Shown: piece after piece, positions 25,178 to 38,460 of the stretch
How positions within the stretch are numbered: the first letter of the stretch is position 1
Layout of the letters: every line of letters starts with the position of its first letter
DNA from: Saccoglossus kowalevskii
Lineage: Eukaryota > Hemichordata > Enteropneusta > Harrimaniidae
Assembly: GCF_000003605.2 (NCBI RefSeq)
Contig: NW_003147277.1
Span: forward strand, 273,797-337,796
DNA: 64,000 nt
Reading direction: 5' to 3'
Position numbers and translations under genes: made by a program
Notes under the pieces: generated by a model
What the model saw: the letters and a program-made list of their open reading frames with translations, nothing else
Database searches by the model: none
Told to the model about the DNA's origin: nothing

Positions 25178-27000
25178 TCGTTCATTGATTGCATTTGCCG
25201 TACATTGACCACAACATATGCACATAGGTAATTTCTAGAAGTTTCTTACCCTGAACACATAATGGTGAGTTTGTTGTTCAAGCTATCCATACTAATGTGG
25301 AAAAAACATTGAATGTTGACGAGTCAAACAATCTTATTCGTTTGGTCGTTGATTAACCCTAATTGAATTCGAATTAATTCCTCTAATCGTCTATATTGGT
25401 GATAAAATTTACATGTACATGTAATAATCAGAATTTTAAAATAAAACATGCATATAACATTAAAAGAACTAGCATGTTTCAATCAACAGAAATATCGTGT
25501 AAAGATTTGTCCATGTGAACACAAGGACATCGTTAGTAGATACAAAACAAATTCATGATTGATTGACAATTATTTGTCTTGATAACCAAGTCTAAATAAA
25601 TAGGTCAAACAATATAAATGTAGTAATATTCTTAATGACATTCGGTACTCTCACTTGTACAGAGACATAGAGTGGTTTAAGATGGTCCATACTTACACTG
25701 TTAGTGAATGAATTGTGCGTCTCATGGACCTGATGAATTTTGTCATCTTGTATGTTATTGGATAATGGATTTTTTTTTTATTTTATATTAATACTATACT
25801 ATACGAAGTTCATCTTCACCCAGCATAATGCTCTTTCTGAACTAACTTCGCACAAACTATTTGCCACTGTACATGCGATCGTATCCATCTTGTGTAGGTA
25901 TGTGATAATAATCATAGCCTGGTTAAGATTTCAAAAGTATCTCAGCACACCCAACCAAACCTATTCCAGGTAGTCTCACTTCCCCAATACCCTCACAATC
26001 CCACACAATTTGAAAACATTAGGATCCATATCTACAGCCTAGAACCCTTCCCACTTATAGTGGGTCTGTTTGTACCCCTGTTCTGCTGACCGGAGACTCC
26101 CCTTCCACATGTCCTCATGTCTATCATAACTCTCTATCCCCACAACAATAATTGTGTCCCATAGAAAACAATTACTCTTCTCACCATTAATATCACTGTT
26201 GACAACCACGACCGACCCAGTACCCAGACAAAACCCTACTCACAATTAATGAATGTATAGTCCATATACACAAACACACACCTACAAAAGAAAAGATAAT
26301 GTATTAAATTCAGCTCTGATAACAAAAAACAAACATGCAGAGCGACAAATGTTTTACTGTCTATGCTGCACGTCTCAACTATATCACTCCCATTAGTCAC
26401 TGTTCCACTGTTATACACAAATTATGACTAATTTCACTCCACTCCCACATTCCTCGGATATCTCACCTTCTGTGTATTTATTATTGCATCTTTCTAATGA
26501 GTTGTTTGCATGATGTATATGTTTGATCTGATAGCCTATTCTATTCAAATAAATAGATTAAACATTATAAATAAACTCTAGCTCGGTGTTTATGTCTATT
26601 TGTCTTTGTACATTTGCAAATGTACCAGTGGCTTAATTGCACACACTCGATAAGCAAAATCTGAAATTGTCCGTACACTTTAAGTCTACTTCTAAAGTTT
26701 AATTTTAGAAAGCTTCTTCATAGATAAATTAAAATAATTGTATGGGAAACCTGGTTGTAACAGAATTGGGGAAATATATTGGATCAGTAAGTCGTTAATC
26801 GAGCAGCAGATGTCTATTGAAACCCGGCACGACACAATTGTGTGAACTATAGTATAAACTGGCAAACTATGATTTGATTGACAGATCGAGTGTGACCTGT
26901 AGCTATATTTCACTCTAGTTTTTATGATGTACAATACATAGCTCTAAAAACTGCTTTTAGGGAAAGAAATGTTAGATCTAAAACCATTTATTTTCCCGCG

Positions 27001-27500
27001 TTGATGCACTTGCACTTGAGTTATTGGGACATTCCTTGGATTTCTCTCACCACAGTGATAAATTGCCCGACATAATGAACTTCACACGAAACACACAGTA
27101 GGAAAGTAATCCAACATTGAGAGTTATAGGGAAACATTTGTTTTACATCTGTCTGTCTGCAGTTCTGATTCGTTGTATGTATGTGTCCCTCAGTGCACCA
27201 TGGCTTTCTACCTGACTTTTGGTTACAGTTATCATAATCACATCATCCATTCTACTGTTCACCAGGATTTGAGATGTAATGGGGATATTATTACTACACA
27301 AACTTTTGGAAGGAATATTTCTGGTTAACGGTGGTTGGGGGATATTGGCTGATGGATCCATGGGTGTTTGTTCAATCCATGCTATGACAGAATAGACCTC
27401 ACTTACTTCATAATCGTAATCGTCATCTTCCACATAGGATTTAACTTTCTTGTGACTTGTACCCATCATTTCGATCTGCACTGCTTTTACCAGTTTGCAT
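27001..27500 (-). repeat. Dispersed repeat with a coding-like minus-strand stretch, copy 2
   Basis: This is the partner of 600-1,170. The minus strand is open from 27,481 to 27,143 (112 residues) and contains an acidic run (VEDDDYDYEVSEVYSVIAWI) followed by the PLTRNIP and CSNNIP pieces shared with copy 1. Retention of the acidic and proline-containing segment in two diverged copies hints that it once encoded protein. The family is unknown and no complete gene is visible. Confidence 0.35.
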
Positions 27501-27664
27501 TGGCATAGCTAGTTTTGAACACTGCAACGAAAGACAAACAAACACAGTCCAGGTAGTCCTCCAATACCTCTACGATCTCACAAAATTTGGCTGGAGACTC
27601 CCCTTCCTGTTCATGTATATCCCCACAGCAATAACTGTGTTCCACACAAAACAGATACTCTGAG

Positions 27665-27755
27665 TGTATAATCCCCGCCACACACACGCGCGCACGCAAG
27701 CGCACACATACACATACACAACAACGCACACCCACACTCACTCACACGCACACAT
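27665..27755. repeat. CA/CG-rich simple repeat
   Basis: Low-complexity CA/CG dinucleotide-rich tract. Open frames here are cysteine/valine-rich artefacts. Confidence 0.7.
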
Positions 27756-28474
27756 TATGCTTTAGTGTTTATGCTGCATGACTCAACTATCTCCCTCCCA
27801 TTAGTCACCGTGCACTGACATACACAAACTATGACTATACTTTCACTCCAGTACCACGTTCCTGGGATATCTCACCTTCTATGTGTTTATTATTGAATCT
27901 TTGTAATGAGTTGTGTGTATGACGTATATGTTTTTGCTGGTGGCCTAATGAATTCAAATAAATAGGTCAAATTCTGGTCCGGTATTTATGTGTATTTGCC
28001 TTTGTACATATATGGTTTTCGAATGTACCAGTGGCTTGATTGCACCCACTTAAGAAGCAAAATCCGAAAGTGTCCGAACACGTGTTCTTTATAGATAAAA
28101 CAAATGAAAAATTGTATGACAAAACTACAGACAGTCTGTCTGGTTCTAACAATATCGTGAACCGAGCAGCAGATGTCTATTGAAACTCGGTCAGCACGAT
28201 ACAACAACCAGTCGATGCTTCTATGCGGCTGTGGGAACAAAACAAACAATTACCAATGTTCACTTAAATAGGTCTGTGTACTTATTTAGTCTGTTTTTTT
28301 TTAAAGAGTAAGTATTTAGTAACTGTCAATCTTGGCCATATCTGGGTCAATTTATTATCAGAGAAATAAAGTGAATCATCTGTTGCGAACAGAACGTCGA
28401 GGTGCTTGGACTCGGAGGGTGCAGATGGCACTCACGCGTGGAGGTGCCGGTTTCGTCCCGAAAAATCCACACAT

Positions 28475-28725
28475 TCGTTCATCGCAGATAGTCCAGCTTT
28501 ATTCATCCAAACAGTCAGCTAAGCTAAAGTCCTACAAACTCTATCCTAAACTCTAAAGAGTGACTGAGTAAGTATACAAACTGTTGCAGTCCTTAGCACG
28601 ATCACGTGATTACCAGGGATGTATCTCAATTAAAGCCTTGCAAAGTTGCCACTGCTAAATAAATTAGTAAACAATCTATTCATAAAAGTCCTGTAATATA
28701 TGTTCATAATGGCTACCCTAAACTT
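28475..28725 (-). mobile_element. Partial solo-LTR-like relic in module R
   Basis: The same family as 4,018-4,409, truncated at its far end. It keeps the cagatagtccagctttattc end, the gatcacgtgattaccaggga block and the gtcctgtaatatatg block. An old fossil duplicated with module R. Confidence 0.4.
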
Positions 28726-29769
28726 CAAAGTGTAATTTTAAAAAGCTTCTTCATCGATAAAAAAATAATTCTGTGGCAAACTACCGACGGTCTTTATAGT
28801 TTTAACAGAATTGTTGAAAACGTGTTGGTTCAGTAGTCGTTAATCGAGCAGCAGATGTCTGTTGAAACCCGTCACGATTATATTAACTATTGTCTAAGCT
28901 GGCAAAATATGATTTCATTGACAGATCGAGTGTAGCTATAATTCACTTTAGTTGTTATGATGTACATTACGTAGCTTTTTAAGGAAAGCAATGCAAGGTC
29001 TAAAGAAATTTATATTCATGCGCTAGTTGGCAGTTTGCGGAATGTGAAACAATTTTGTGCCCGTGACTACTGATACTGAATTGCATGACGCAACCAGTCA
29101 TCAAGTCACAATAATTATATTGCAGGGTATGTAGGGAAATATAGTGACAGTTTGGCAAGACACATTAACATAATTATAATAGCGTAGTTCATGGCTGATT
29201 TTGAAATTGTAGTGGATTGAAAACGGTTTATTATCTATTCATTGTTTCAATGATGGTCAGTGTACATCCTAGGCATCTTTCGATTAATCACAGTGTTATG
29301 AAATAGCGCCCACACTAATTTAGTACATTATATTTTTTTACCAGATCTGTTCATGTACTGTCTGGAATATAGGTGCATATCAGATACAGATTATATTTCC
29401 TATAGATGTTAACAAATGTTTTCAGATAAAATAATTTGTTTTAATAATATCCGGGTCGCCTCTCAATTAATCAGTGTTATGAAATAGCGCCCGCACACTG
29501 ACATAAAACTTTATATTTCATACCAGATCTGTTCATGTACTGTTGATATTCCCGATTATGGGTTTACATCTAGAATACAGAATATATTTCTTATAGATGT
29601 GAACAAATGTTTTCAGATGAAATAATTTGTTTTAATAATATTCTAACTATAATTATCACGTGATTGGTAATCTTTCAATTTATTGTTAATTAAAATTATT
29701 ACGTAAGTTTATAAAATATTCACGATGCTTTTGGTTTATTTAGTTGCTTTTATTTGATGTGTAAATACA

Positions 29770-31300
29770 TACACACATAAGCTTTCATTTTCAATAATGT
29801 AATTTTTGCTTCCAACTGTTTCTTTTATTCAAAATTTATTTGAAATATTGAAATGCATTCAACACGCTCATACTAATGTTCGTCTAATAGGCGTTGAGAT
29901 GATGGTCGTGTGTCGGAGATTTCCATTTTTATAAAGTAGCATGTCAGGACAATATATTGATATTGCATATACCCGTATAGAAATATTGAAATACAGTGAT
30001 TATACATAATCCTCGAGTATATATTAAATTCATTATATATTGCTCTGAGCCATATATAACACAATCTCAATGACAAAGCTATTTTAGCCAACAAATCGTA
30101 GGATATTAAGGCACTGTTGCATGTTTGCTAGAAGGCCTATATAGACGCATAATGTATGTAGACACAGATCTATTTTTGGTAACAAAAGTAGTGTAAGTGT
30201 CAAGGATGCGTGTAGGTATTATTACAATTGTTTACTTTTTTTTAAAAAAGTTAGTCTGTTGCCCCTATTTATGTTTACAAATGATTTTAGACTGAAAATC
30301 ATTCCCAATGCAACAACTATTCAACATATATAACAAATTGTAAAGACCTCCGTGATTGAACTGATAACCTAAATCTTACATCGCATGTTGCTCACAATAT
30401 CAAAACACAGCAGCAAGTAGAAGTAAGTTTGTGGATTCATACATCCTTGAATTATCACTGTTTGGTGAAGTTCGTCTGTGGCACGCCAATCAGAACCAAG
30501 CTTACGTTCGCTGTTAGCGGTAAACTACCCAGTGGCTCAATTGAATACACACAAACTACAATAAACAATAGGTGATATGAGTAAAGGTAGAACACGAACA
30601 TGAAGACAAGAGATTTGAACAAGCAACTAGTGTAACATCCCTAACACTGTGATCATCAAAATTGCAAGTAACGTAGTAATCCGACTACAACGTGTATACA
30701 AAGTGTTATTACACATTCAAAACAAGATTTATGCTGAAAGTTCTATTGAAACAACAAAATAGATGCTGAAGGTAAAACGCATGTTATAATATTTCATCCA
30801 TATTGAGACGCCTATGATTTTGTGCTCCGTCTGTATGTCTGTGTTACTGCCATTTTCTCAGACATCTGCGGCAGGATATCATGGCGTGTTAATCAGGAAT
30901 TTTATGTTTCAAAACCTCCTCCAATAACATTAACCAGGGATCAGCTGGACATTGTTATTATTGAAATGACAAGCTTGCTCACAATCTTTGACAGTTTAAA
31001 GATTCACATCATTCAATCAACTTCATTCAAAATTCAGTTGATGGACTGTCGCTCGTTCACAATAAACGTGGGTGCCTTTAAAATGTTTAGCTATTTGCAC
31101 GCCTAGCTGTGTCTGTACTGTTGTTGTGAGCTGGGAAGTGTGTGTAGAGTACTCCGGCGACCGTGTAAACAATCTTTTGGAGTTATCATCGTCGTAAATT
31201 GCTCATTAGTACATTACAGATAACACCGTTTACACGCACACCAAGCAGACGTGAATGAATTAGCATAAATTATCATTATTTTAATATATTGTTTTCTTCA
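29770..31300 (+). other. Remnant of module M and unidentified DNA
   Basis: Short matches to module M survive. A caataatgtaat to gaaatgcattcaac stretch (29,790-29,870) matches 63,110-63,170 inverted, and gaattagcataaattatcat (31,258) matches 6,415. The rest is unmatched. A 94-codon open frame at 30,822-31,106 has no recognised similarity and no supporting copy. Confidence 0.35.
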
Positions 31301-31301
31301 G

Positions 31302-31628
31302 TCATGCGACTAATAACGGCCGTTGCGAGTTAATCATAACGTCACGGCATGGTAGACGGCGCACATGATGAACTTGACATATTGACTTAACTGTAACATT
31401 GAACACCATGATGCAAACATCATTAACACATGTTGCAATGATTGTTGGTACTTTAGCTGAAAAAGCTGTAACTAGTTGATCCTTTATTTCCTTAGTGTGA
31501 GATAAATCTGCATATTGATCATATCCCTCTAGTGGTATACTAATCGCGTGCACAATGCCCGTGTTACACAAGACACTGTAGTGGATAGATTCTTGTAAAT
31601 TCCGCCAAAACGTGTCAAAGTATACCAC
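31302..31628 (-). other. Unidentified open frame, 108 codons
   Basis: The minus strand is open for 108 codons with protein-like composition (for example IPLEGYDQYADLSHTKEI, then a hydrophobic VPTIIATCVNDVCIMVF stretch). It lies where unit II departs from its sister units, just upstream of the broken lectin-VWD exons and pointing away from them. No family recognised and no copy elsewhere in the window. It may be an exon or transposon piece brought in with the rearrangement that removed exons 1-5 of gene B. Confidence 0.25.
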
Positions 31629-31994
31629 CCCAGACTATTGGACGGAACGCATATACTTACTAATGCTTTTTATATCCTAACATAATCCGTATTGAGTCGA
31701 TATTGTTGGTTTTACAAGGGAAACAACGTTGCTGTATGGATTATACTGAAAGAAAAACTATACGTTCACTAAACCAAGTATTAAAACAATGTATGTAATG
31801 GTTCCTTCAAATTTTCAGGATTTTCTTTCCGTTGGTCAATAAAGAATCCGAGCATTTTTTTTTAGAAAAGTCAATATCTGAAAGACAATGCACCTTGAAT
31901 ACCAGAGGCGAATGGAAACTGATACAAATAAATATTTACAAAGTTGCAATTAAAGCAAAATTAGATATAAAATGTGCATGAATGTCTTTATTAG

Positions 31995-32611
31995 AGCATG
32001 GTGACGTTAGTGAGCCTCATATGAGAACATTCGATGAACGTACTTATAATTTCCAAGGAATAGGCTGGTACTATCTTTTCAAGGACTGCAACGACAACCC
32101 TGGTTTTAAAGCCACAACCAAATTTGAATCAAGAGACGAACCAGTACACCAGACAATATCAAGACGCGAACTATTGCAATCATAATACGTAATCATTGAT
32201 GGACGTGATGTTACAACAGTAAGTTATCAGTGTGTAGTATTGTGATAATGCAATGCGAATTTTTTTTTAATTCAAGATAATAAACAATTATTCATTCAAC
32301 AGGGACGTATAGGTGGACAGGTGACTGACGCAAAAGTCCAGGAATAAGAGAAGGATGTTAAACTGCATTTCACTTCAAATGACACTACATTCTCTCTTAA
32401 ATGGACTCAAAGCACGGAGGAAGACATGGAGAAATGGAGAAAGCACACATTAGATGTATCCTACTCTGGCTCTTTTTACAGTGGTAAGCTATGCGGTCTG
32501 ATGGGTAATGCAGATGATGATCCCCGCAATGACTTTCAGAAACCTGATGGCAGTATTACCAAAAACGCTATTGAATTTGGTGAAAGCTGGAAAGTAACTA
32601 ACAAGATGTAA
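31995..32611 (+). pseudogene. Lectin-VWD gene B remnant (VWD exons only)
   Basis: Only the last two exons survive: 31,995-32,218 and 32,303-32,611, with their GT/AG junctions. Signal peptide and lectin exons are absent upstream. The first exon has a frameshift after about 60 codons and lacks about 24 bases (the VTVGNQYA segment). The second lacks a two-codon piece, has an in-frame stop soon after its start and carries an in-frame insertion with EDMEKW where A and C have none. The distal part (SGKLCGLMGNADDDPRNDF to ESWKV) is unchanged. The GTAAGT over the stop codon (32,608-32,613) is retained. It is a host-gene pseudogene produced by the segment duplication. Confidence 0.85.
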
Positions 32612-34330
32612 GTTGTATTTTCCTGTACATTAGTAAAATGTCTTGGAACAAAGGACTAGGCCTCTCTTATTATTGTATGATTTGTTTTGTATTTGTTTCT
32701 TCCGTTAACTATTTTGTGCTAGATCAGTTGAAAATAGCAATCGGCAGATATTTTTTAAAAATTTAAAAATGTGTATTACTCTCATTTTCTAAATAAAGCA
32801 CTTTATTTTTTAGGGTGTAGACGAGCGAATTTTTTGGACATAAACTACAACAATTTCCAATAAAATCTGTAGCGATCACATCACATCTGGCGCCATGATT
32901 TCCTGTGAACCGGTAATCGACGCCAGAAAATCTATTTGCTTGACAATGAACATATTGATCTGAATTTTGGATTGGATTTAAGAAAATATTTCACATCAAT
33001 ACAACATTTGTTATACAGTATATGTTGCGTATCTCTACTATGTCAGAGCAGAAATAGTATTTCTCCATAATAAAAAAAATCCATATTGCGCATGTATAAT
33101 GTATAGTAGATGCTTTTTACGAAACCATAAAATAGTTTTTGACAAAAGTGACTATATTTTAGGATATATGATTAACTCACTTGGCATGTAGCATATATTG
33201 TCAAAATAATAACAATTATAATATTAGGAGTCTTTTGGGGGAATTGTCGACAATTTCGGCATTTGTTTCCCATAAGTACTTTATCTAATCATTTTGATAT
33301 TTTACATGTTATTCTATTGGTTATATTTGTCTGAAATTTGGAGATGCATTCACCCCCCCCCAATCATGTGGCTAGAACAGTTGACCATATAAACCACCAT
33401 AATGGCTGCCACGTTATCTTATTGATTACGAAATTGTTGTCTTTGAGCTTGAACCCAAATACTATGAGATGTCACAATGGTAATTTTTATTTCAGTATTG
33501 AGTGAGACTAAGGAAGCTAACAACTAATGGTTTCTTTATCTGGCAAAACGAATTTGCGAACGTTAAATCTACTCGTTTCTACACAACCTTGATTGAAAGC
33601 TTGGATGACATCTGCATACTCTTCAGGTCCGAGCGAATAAGCTGGAAAATGTACAAGTAGGAGAGAGTAAAATTTTGATTTGAAGTTGCAGAGCAAGTAA
33701 AGCAGAATGAGCAAATTATTGTTAGATGCTATATAAGCTATACAAAGTAGTACCGTATCCAAGTCTATTCTTGTTGCCTGTTATATTAATATTGATCTGT
33801 TTTTGACCGATTCAAAAATGTATTTTATAAATTTATAAGCTTCAGATACCGAATCGTTAAATAGTTTATATTTTTAACTATGACAATAATTGCACAGAGT
33901 GAAGGAAAGACTCAATGTTGCCAAAATACAAATACTGTTGGTCTTGGCAAAATTATTTGTTTGGTTCCCCCTTCTAAAATAAAGTAGTTGCTATATATTT
34001 TCAAAAAATTGAAAAAATATTGAGAAATTTGAAATGGCCGGCCCAATTTTGCACAACAGTGCTCCATGGAGTATTTTGGGTGAAGTCCAAAAAATAATGG
34101 CTGTACTAACTATCGGGCAGAGTTATGATTATGAATGTGAAAAAAGGTGATGTTGAAAGTTGGTGACAAAAGGTTATTGTTTGAAGTGTAGCTTCAACAT
34201 ATGTTGAGTATGCACATGAGAAAAAATCTGTTGTTGGTTTATCTTTCACATTTGGGGATAAGACATCTTATGCTGATTGGTGAATTGAAATAAGGTATTC
34301 TTTTGGAGTTAAAACTTACATTGAGGAGTA
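32612..34330 (+). other. 3' flank of gene B, conserved in all units
   Basis: It matches 16,980-18,199 inverted and 54,320-55,340 direct up to about 33,540. It then matches only unit I (16,060-16,800), because unit III has a large insertion at that point. An AATAAA (about 32,860) follows the coding remnant. No shared open frame on the plus strand. Confidence 0.55.
33520..33655 (-). other. Exon-like segment on the opposite strand
   Basis: On the minus strand, a polypyrimidine/ttttccag acceptor-like sequence is followed by a strongly protein-like reading: AYSLGPEEYADVIQAFNQGC, then RFNVRKFVLPDKE. The frame closes soon after. The unit I copy (16,600-16,800) is degraded and unit III lacks the region. 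This looks like one internal or terminal exon of another gene, convergent with the lectin gene. I do not recognise the protein. Confidence 0.3.
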
Positions 34331-34369
34331 TAAAGGAATACAAGATCCCGCAACACAGAAGGTCAAGAA

Positions 34370-34990
34370 TAGGCACACAACTAGATTATTTAAAATAAAT
34401 AATACTAATTTAATAGGGTATTATAAATTACACATCGGTCTACAAGATGCATTACAATAATAATAATAGCACAGCTCGAAATTGCCTACCGTACCTAGGT
34501 CAAACATTACAGCGAGATTTCAGCAAACACATTGACGACGAAAAAGTTCTATAGCTTCAAACGACGAAGCCTCAAGAAATGTACAAGAAACTAACCGTAA
34601 TGTCATGCTACTCAAACAAAATCTGTGTAGATCAGCAAATCACGCCTTCTTGTGAATTATAGGTCCGTAAATAATATTGGTTTTATGGAGTCGAATCACG
34701 GCAGACTGTATTGTTTCTATCAGTCCTACGTAACATATTAGGCATTATTATCTTTAAACATGTGCAAACTGTCACGTCGACATTTGCACCGAGCTTTCTC
34801 GGAGCTGAAGTGCATTGCACTGCATTGGCCTGAAGTTGAGTACAACTGACTAACTCGTGTTGATGGTCGTCTTACACAAACAGGACAAAAGTATATTAAT
34901 TATCAAAGACAATAAAGGCTGTCTATTCTAATTCTGCAGCTGCGCAAGCCTCGCTAGCTAACTGGGTATTATCACAATACATTACTATTA
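34370..34990 (-). repeat. Triplicated conserved block, unit II copy
   Basis: Inverted counterpart of 15,440-16,040 and direct counterpart of 56,290-56,880. It retains the ggcttgc-gctagctaact box at its right end and the cacatcggtc end at its left. No open frame is kept. LTR-like or transcript start; not resolved. Confidence 0.35.
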
Positions 34991-36840
34991 CAGCAAAAAA
35001 TTTAATATCACAACAAAGTTGCATAATGATAAGAAAGGTAAGTTTAGTTTAAAACAACTTGAGTCTCTTATCAGGTTTGATAACTCTTCTATACTTGCTA
35101 AATTTGATACGAAACTTGAGCATTTACTCTCAGAAAGTAAAAAACGATACAGTTAGTCAAACAAAATGTTAAAAGATTAGACAAGAGTATATGCTTGAAA
35201 GTGCTGCTCTTCTTGTTTACTTGTCCCGACGCCTTTTGGTTCTGTAAAATTTTGTAAAGACTTTGGAAGGGTAAATGACGTCACAAAACTACTTTTCTTC
35301 TATTCCGAGATGCATTCTTAAATCGTTGCTCTAGTGGAAATTTCACTATTAATTTGTTTAAGAGCCGTATAGCTTTGTTGACAAAATCAGCTAACTAAAT
35401 ACAGGATTAATTATTGTATTAATTGAGAAGGGAGCCTTTTCATTGCTCTTGTCATTTGTGTTCTAAACTTGTGTCTGCGTGTGTTTGTGGTGAATAGATC
35501 TAACGTTATGCCCCAGGGCTGGAAATGACACTGCAAAAAGACAGGCAACCATTAACTGCAAGCAGTCGTTACCAATAAATGTGCTCTTCTTTGCATGCAA
35601 TTGAGAAAGTATGTTCTCCTAGATTTAAGACAAGTCAAATGAAGCAAATTAAATCGCACAGTGAATTGATTCTTAATAGTAAGAACTATTATCAGTGAAG
35701 TTCATGTTCATGATAGTCATAATTTGTATATAATGTTGCACACCAATATTCTCACTGCTATTATTGTATTTACCTAATATAATGTACACGCTTTTAGATA
35801 GGAATATATAAACCGTACAAAGTAGTACCATATCTAATGGAATAAAATAAAAGTACACACTCACTCAAATTGCCGTGATATTGCCCGAATAACCATGTGT
35901 TATTTATTTTATCACATCAAACAGACATCCACCATGACAATCACAGCTACCATACATCACTCACACCCGCTCTCCCACAAAATAACAACACTTATATTGA
36001 AGTATGCAATATTTTATTTTATCTATTGTAACAAGTTTCACATTACTCAATAACATACATACATTGTTTGCTGAAAAAACAACGAAATACACTCAGTAAA
36101 TGTTATTTTCAGCCATGGATAGTCTTTTTAGTTGAACCGTGTTTCAGAAGTGTGGATCACTCAAATTATCGAGAATTATATTTTTGAAATGAATTGAGAA
36201 ATTCTCAAACGCAAGTTATTTGATCACTCTACAGATAAAAATGCCGTGGAAATGACTGAAATTACCTTCTCACGAACGTACCACACCTACAAGCCACACA
36301 GCTTTGTTTAGAGCGTTTTCGGTTAGCATCGGCGTGGAACGCGTAGAAATGCTCACAGCGTAGAACGCGCTGCAGCGACCCCGGCTGCGACGTTTCAGTG
36401 GCGGCTTTGCCGTACATTTTTGCTCCATATAAAAAAATACCTTAAACATCAAAACAGAGTATCTTACTTAATATCCATTCTAGCACGTTCACTGTCTATT
36501 TCAGATGGCTAAAGTTCCTTCAAAACCCTGAAAGCAACCCCGAAAGCAACAGCGGCCAGAGCATCACCACTGCAGCAAACGACAATTTGTTATGCGCAGT
36601 ATCGTTGGCAGTAGTTTCAGTGACGTCATCCATGTGATATACCCAAGTAATATCCACTTGGCGGGCAATATACCATGTAATATCCATTTTTATTCCATGT
36701 CATGTGACCGAGTCTCAACCAGTCATAGCATGCGTTACAGCAGTGAGATGTGATAAAATACTTTATTCTACAAAAAACGGCGCTTGTTAACTCTTCTAGT
36801 TCAGAGAGTTGAAAAATATAATTCCAAATTCCATCAGTCA
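34990..36840 (+). other. Distal 3' flank of unit II, no gene seen
   Basis: It matches unit I up to about 35,600 (35,440-35,560 with 14,290-14,460 inverted). From 35,600 to 36,840 I see no partner, gene or repeat. The part at 36,300-36,420 is locally GC-richer. The segment is much shorter than its unit I counterpart. Confidence 0.4.
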
Positions 36841-38460
36841 ACGATCAGGCAAATATATAACATCTCACTTGTAAAACTTGAGGTCTACAACTTTTAGACG
36901 TATTTATCCAGAACTCGTCCATATTTACTCGTTTACATGTTATGCCTGTGTGTTATTTCGTAGATTCAAGTGAATGCCGAGTATGTGTATCGATGACCGA
37001 GATTTATCATTACCTTCACATCAAATGTATTCTCAATTATCTGAAATCATACGACGTATAGATTAAATAATTTTAATCGATTTTTTTCTTACTTATTTCA
37101 TATTTCCTAGCGTGAAAAAATACTTAACTACTCTATAAGTCTATACTTCATGTAATTATTTTATAAATATTACGTCTATTATGTAATAAACTCCGTCAGT
37201 GTGAAAAAAACTCTGCATAGTTATTAACGTAGGCTAGGTGATTATATGTGAGTGTGTGATAGCGCCCTCTACCGTCAAATCATAAAAGTTATGACGGGCG
37301 TGACGTCATAATTATATTGCGACGTCGTAATTACTCTTACTATTTAACATTTAATAAAAAAAATACACCGGAATAGGTGTGACACCGGATGTGATGTCAT
37401 AATTTATTCACGACGACGTCATTACTCGAACGCTCAGAAAAAAACACGTGAAAAAATGGGCCAGTCCGACTCATGATAATTTATTCGTGTCGTCATAATT
37501 ATTCAGTCATACCTACAGTATGGTATTATTATTATTTACTACTTCCCGTAGCCTATATAAAAAGCATTTTCTAATTAACAGGGTCACTAATCATAAAGAC
37601 CGTGTTTTAAGAACCTAGAGCTTCTAAGTTTTGTTATTAAAATAACTAATAAATAATTTTCATTGGCTGTCTATCCAGAAAAAAATGATTCGTAATAAAG
37701 TTTGGGGACGTCTAAGTTCTTTTCTGGTACGTTTTATATTTTGAAGTAATGTATGGAGATTTTTTACATAAGTAAACATCAAAAGAAACGAATACAAAAC
37801 AATGTAACCGACCCCATGCGGCGTATCAACCGATCAGTTGATTGGTCATCACGTGGATATATTCCAGTTTCACCATTTATTGAAAATTCGTTATTATTAA
37901 AAAGTGTTTTTTTTTCGAAATCGTTAATTTAGTATTTGAAAGTGTTAAGTGAGTTTGGGACTGGCATTTAATCAAGCGCTGTTCATTCTTATTCGCGTTT
38001 TAGATGAAGTTTGTAGGCTGAAAGTTAGCGTTGGTGTTTATTTTTGTTCCCACATACGCATAGAATCATTGACTAGAAACATTGCCATTTGCGCTTGCTT
38101 TTGCAATATTATGATTTATTATTGGGCTTGCCGTCGACTTAAAATATGCAAATAACCGAAAATGCCCTAAGCTCGTCAATCAAATTGAACATCTCAAATT
38201 GAATATAGGCTTTTGATTTTCGCCGCTCATTCCAAAATCCTATTGTTGAAAAGTAAATGACGCCTCCACAGGCAGAACTTCAAAAATCCCAGCTAAAATC
38301 TTTATTGTGATTATTTACCGTCAATCGAAATTACGTCAAAAATAAACATTTTATGTTCCAGAATATAATGGAAATTCACAAATTATATTACATTACCGTA
38401 AAACAAATCGTATGTAGATATTTATTTACTCATGAAATAAAAGCAACCAAATAAACTTAA
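36840..38460 (-). repeat. Module M, unit II copy
   Basis: Inverted copy of 5,450-7,130, ordered the same way relative to the gene. It includes the agcgccctctaccgtc block (37,261), the acgtcat-rich block (37,310-37,430) and a gaaaatgccctaagctcgtc segment (38,155) matching 5,905. Confidence 0.7.

Larger units (their letters stand above)
21420..25590 (-). other. Duplicated 5' flank of gene A, non-coding
   Basis: It aligns inverted with 47,885-50,690. Anchors are 22,040-22,270 with 50,140-50,380; 22,660-22,880 with 49,550-49,800; 23,300-23,640 with 49,290-49,400; 24,960-25,080 with 48,640-48,780; and 25,180-25,350 with 48,050-48,210. The part at 23,640-24,960 is longer than its partner. Open frames are not shared. 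An (AAT)n run lies at 23,066-23,096. Confidence 0.65.
25594..29770 (+). repeat. Module R, left arm of unit II
   Basis: The same orientation as the unit I copy and inverted relative to 38,460-40,930. It opens with aaataaataggtcaaacaat, matching 40,475-40,500 inverted. The roughly 400-base core occurs three times (about 26,640-27,000, 28,000-28,210 truncated and 28,735-29,150). The segment 27,000-27,960 between cores carries the second copy of the dispersed coding-like repeat. The 3' part has two partial copies of a gatctgttcatgtactg block (29,340 and 29,525), so this arm has expanded internally. Confidence 0.7.

Noticed and set aside
27487-27741. 84-codon cysteine/valine-rich frame
   Set aside because: Its first half is translated simple repeat (CA/CG tract).
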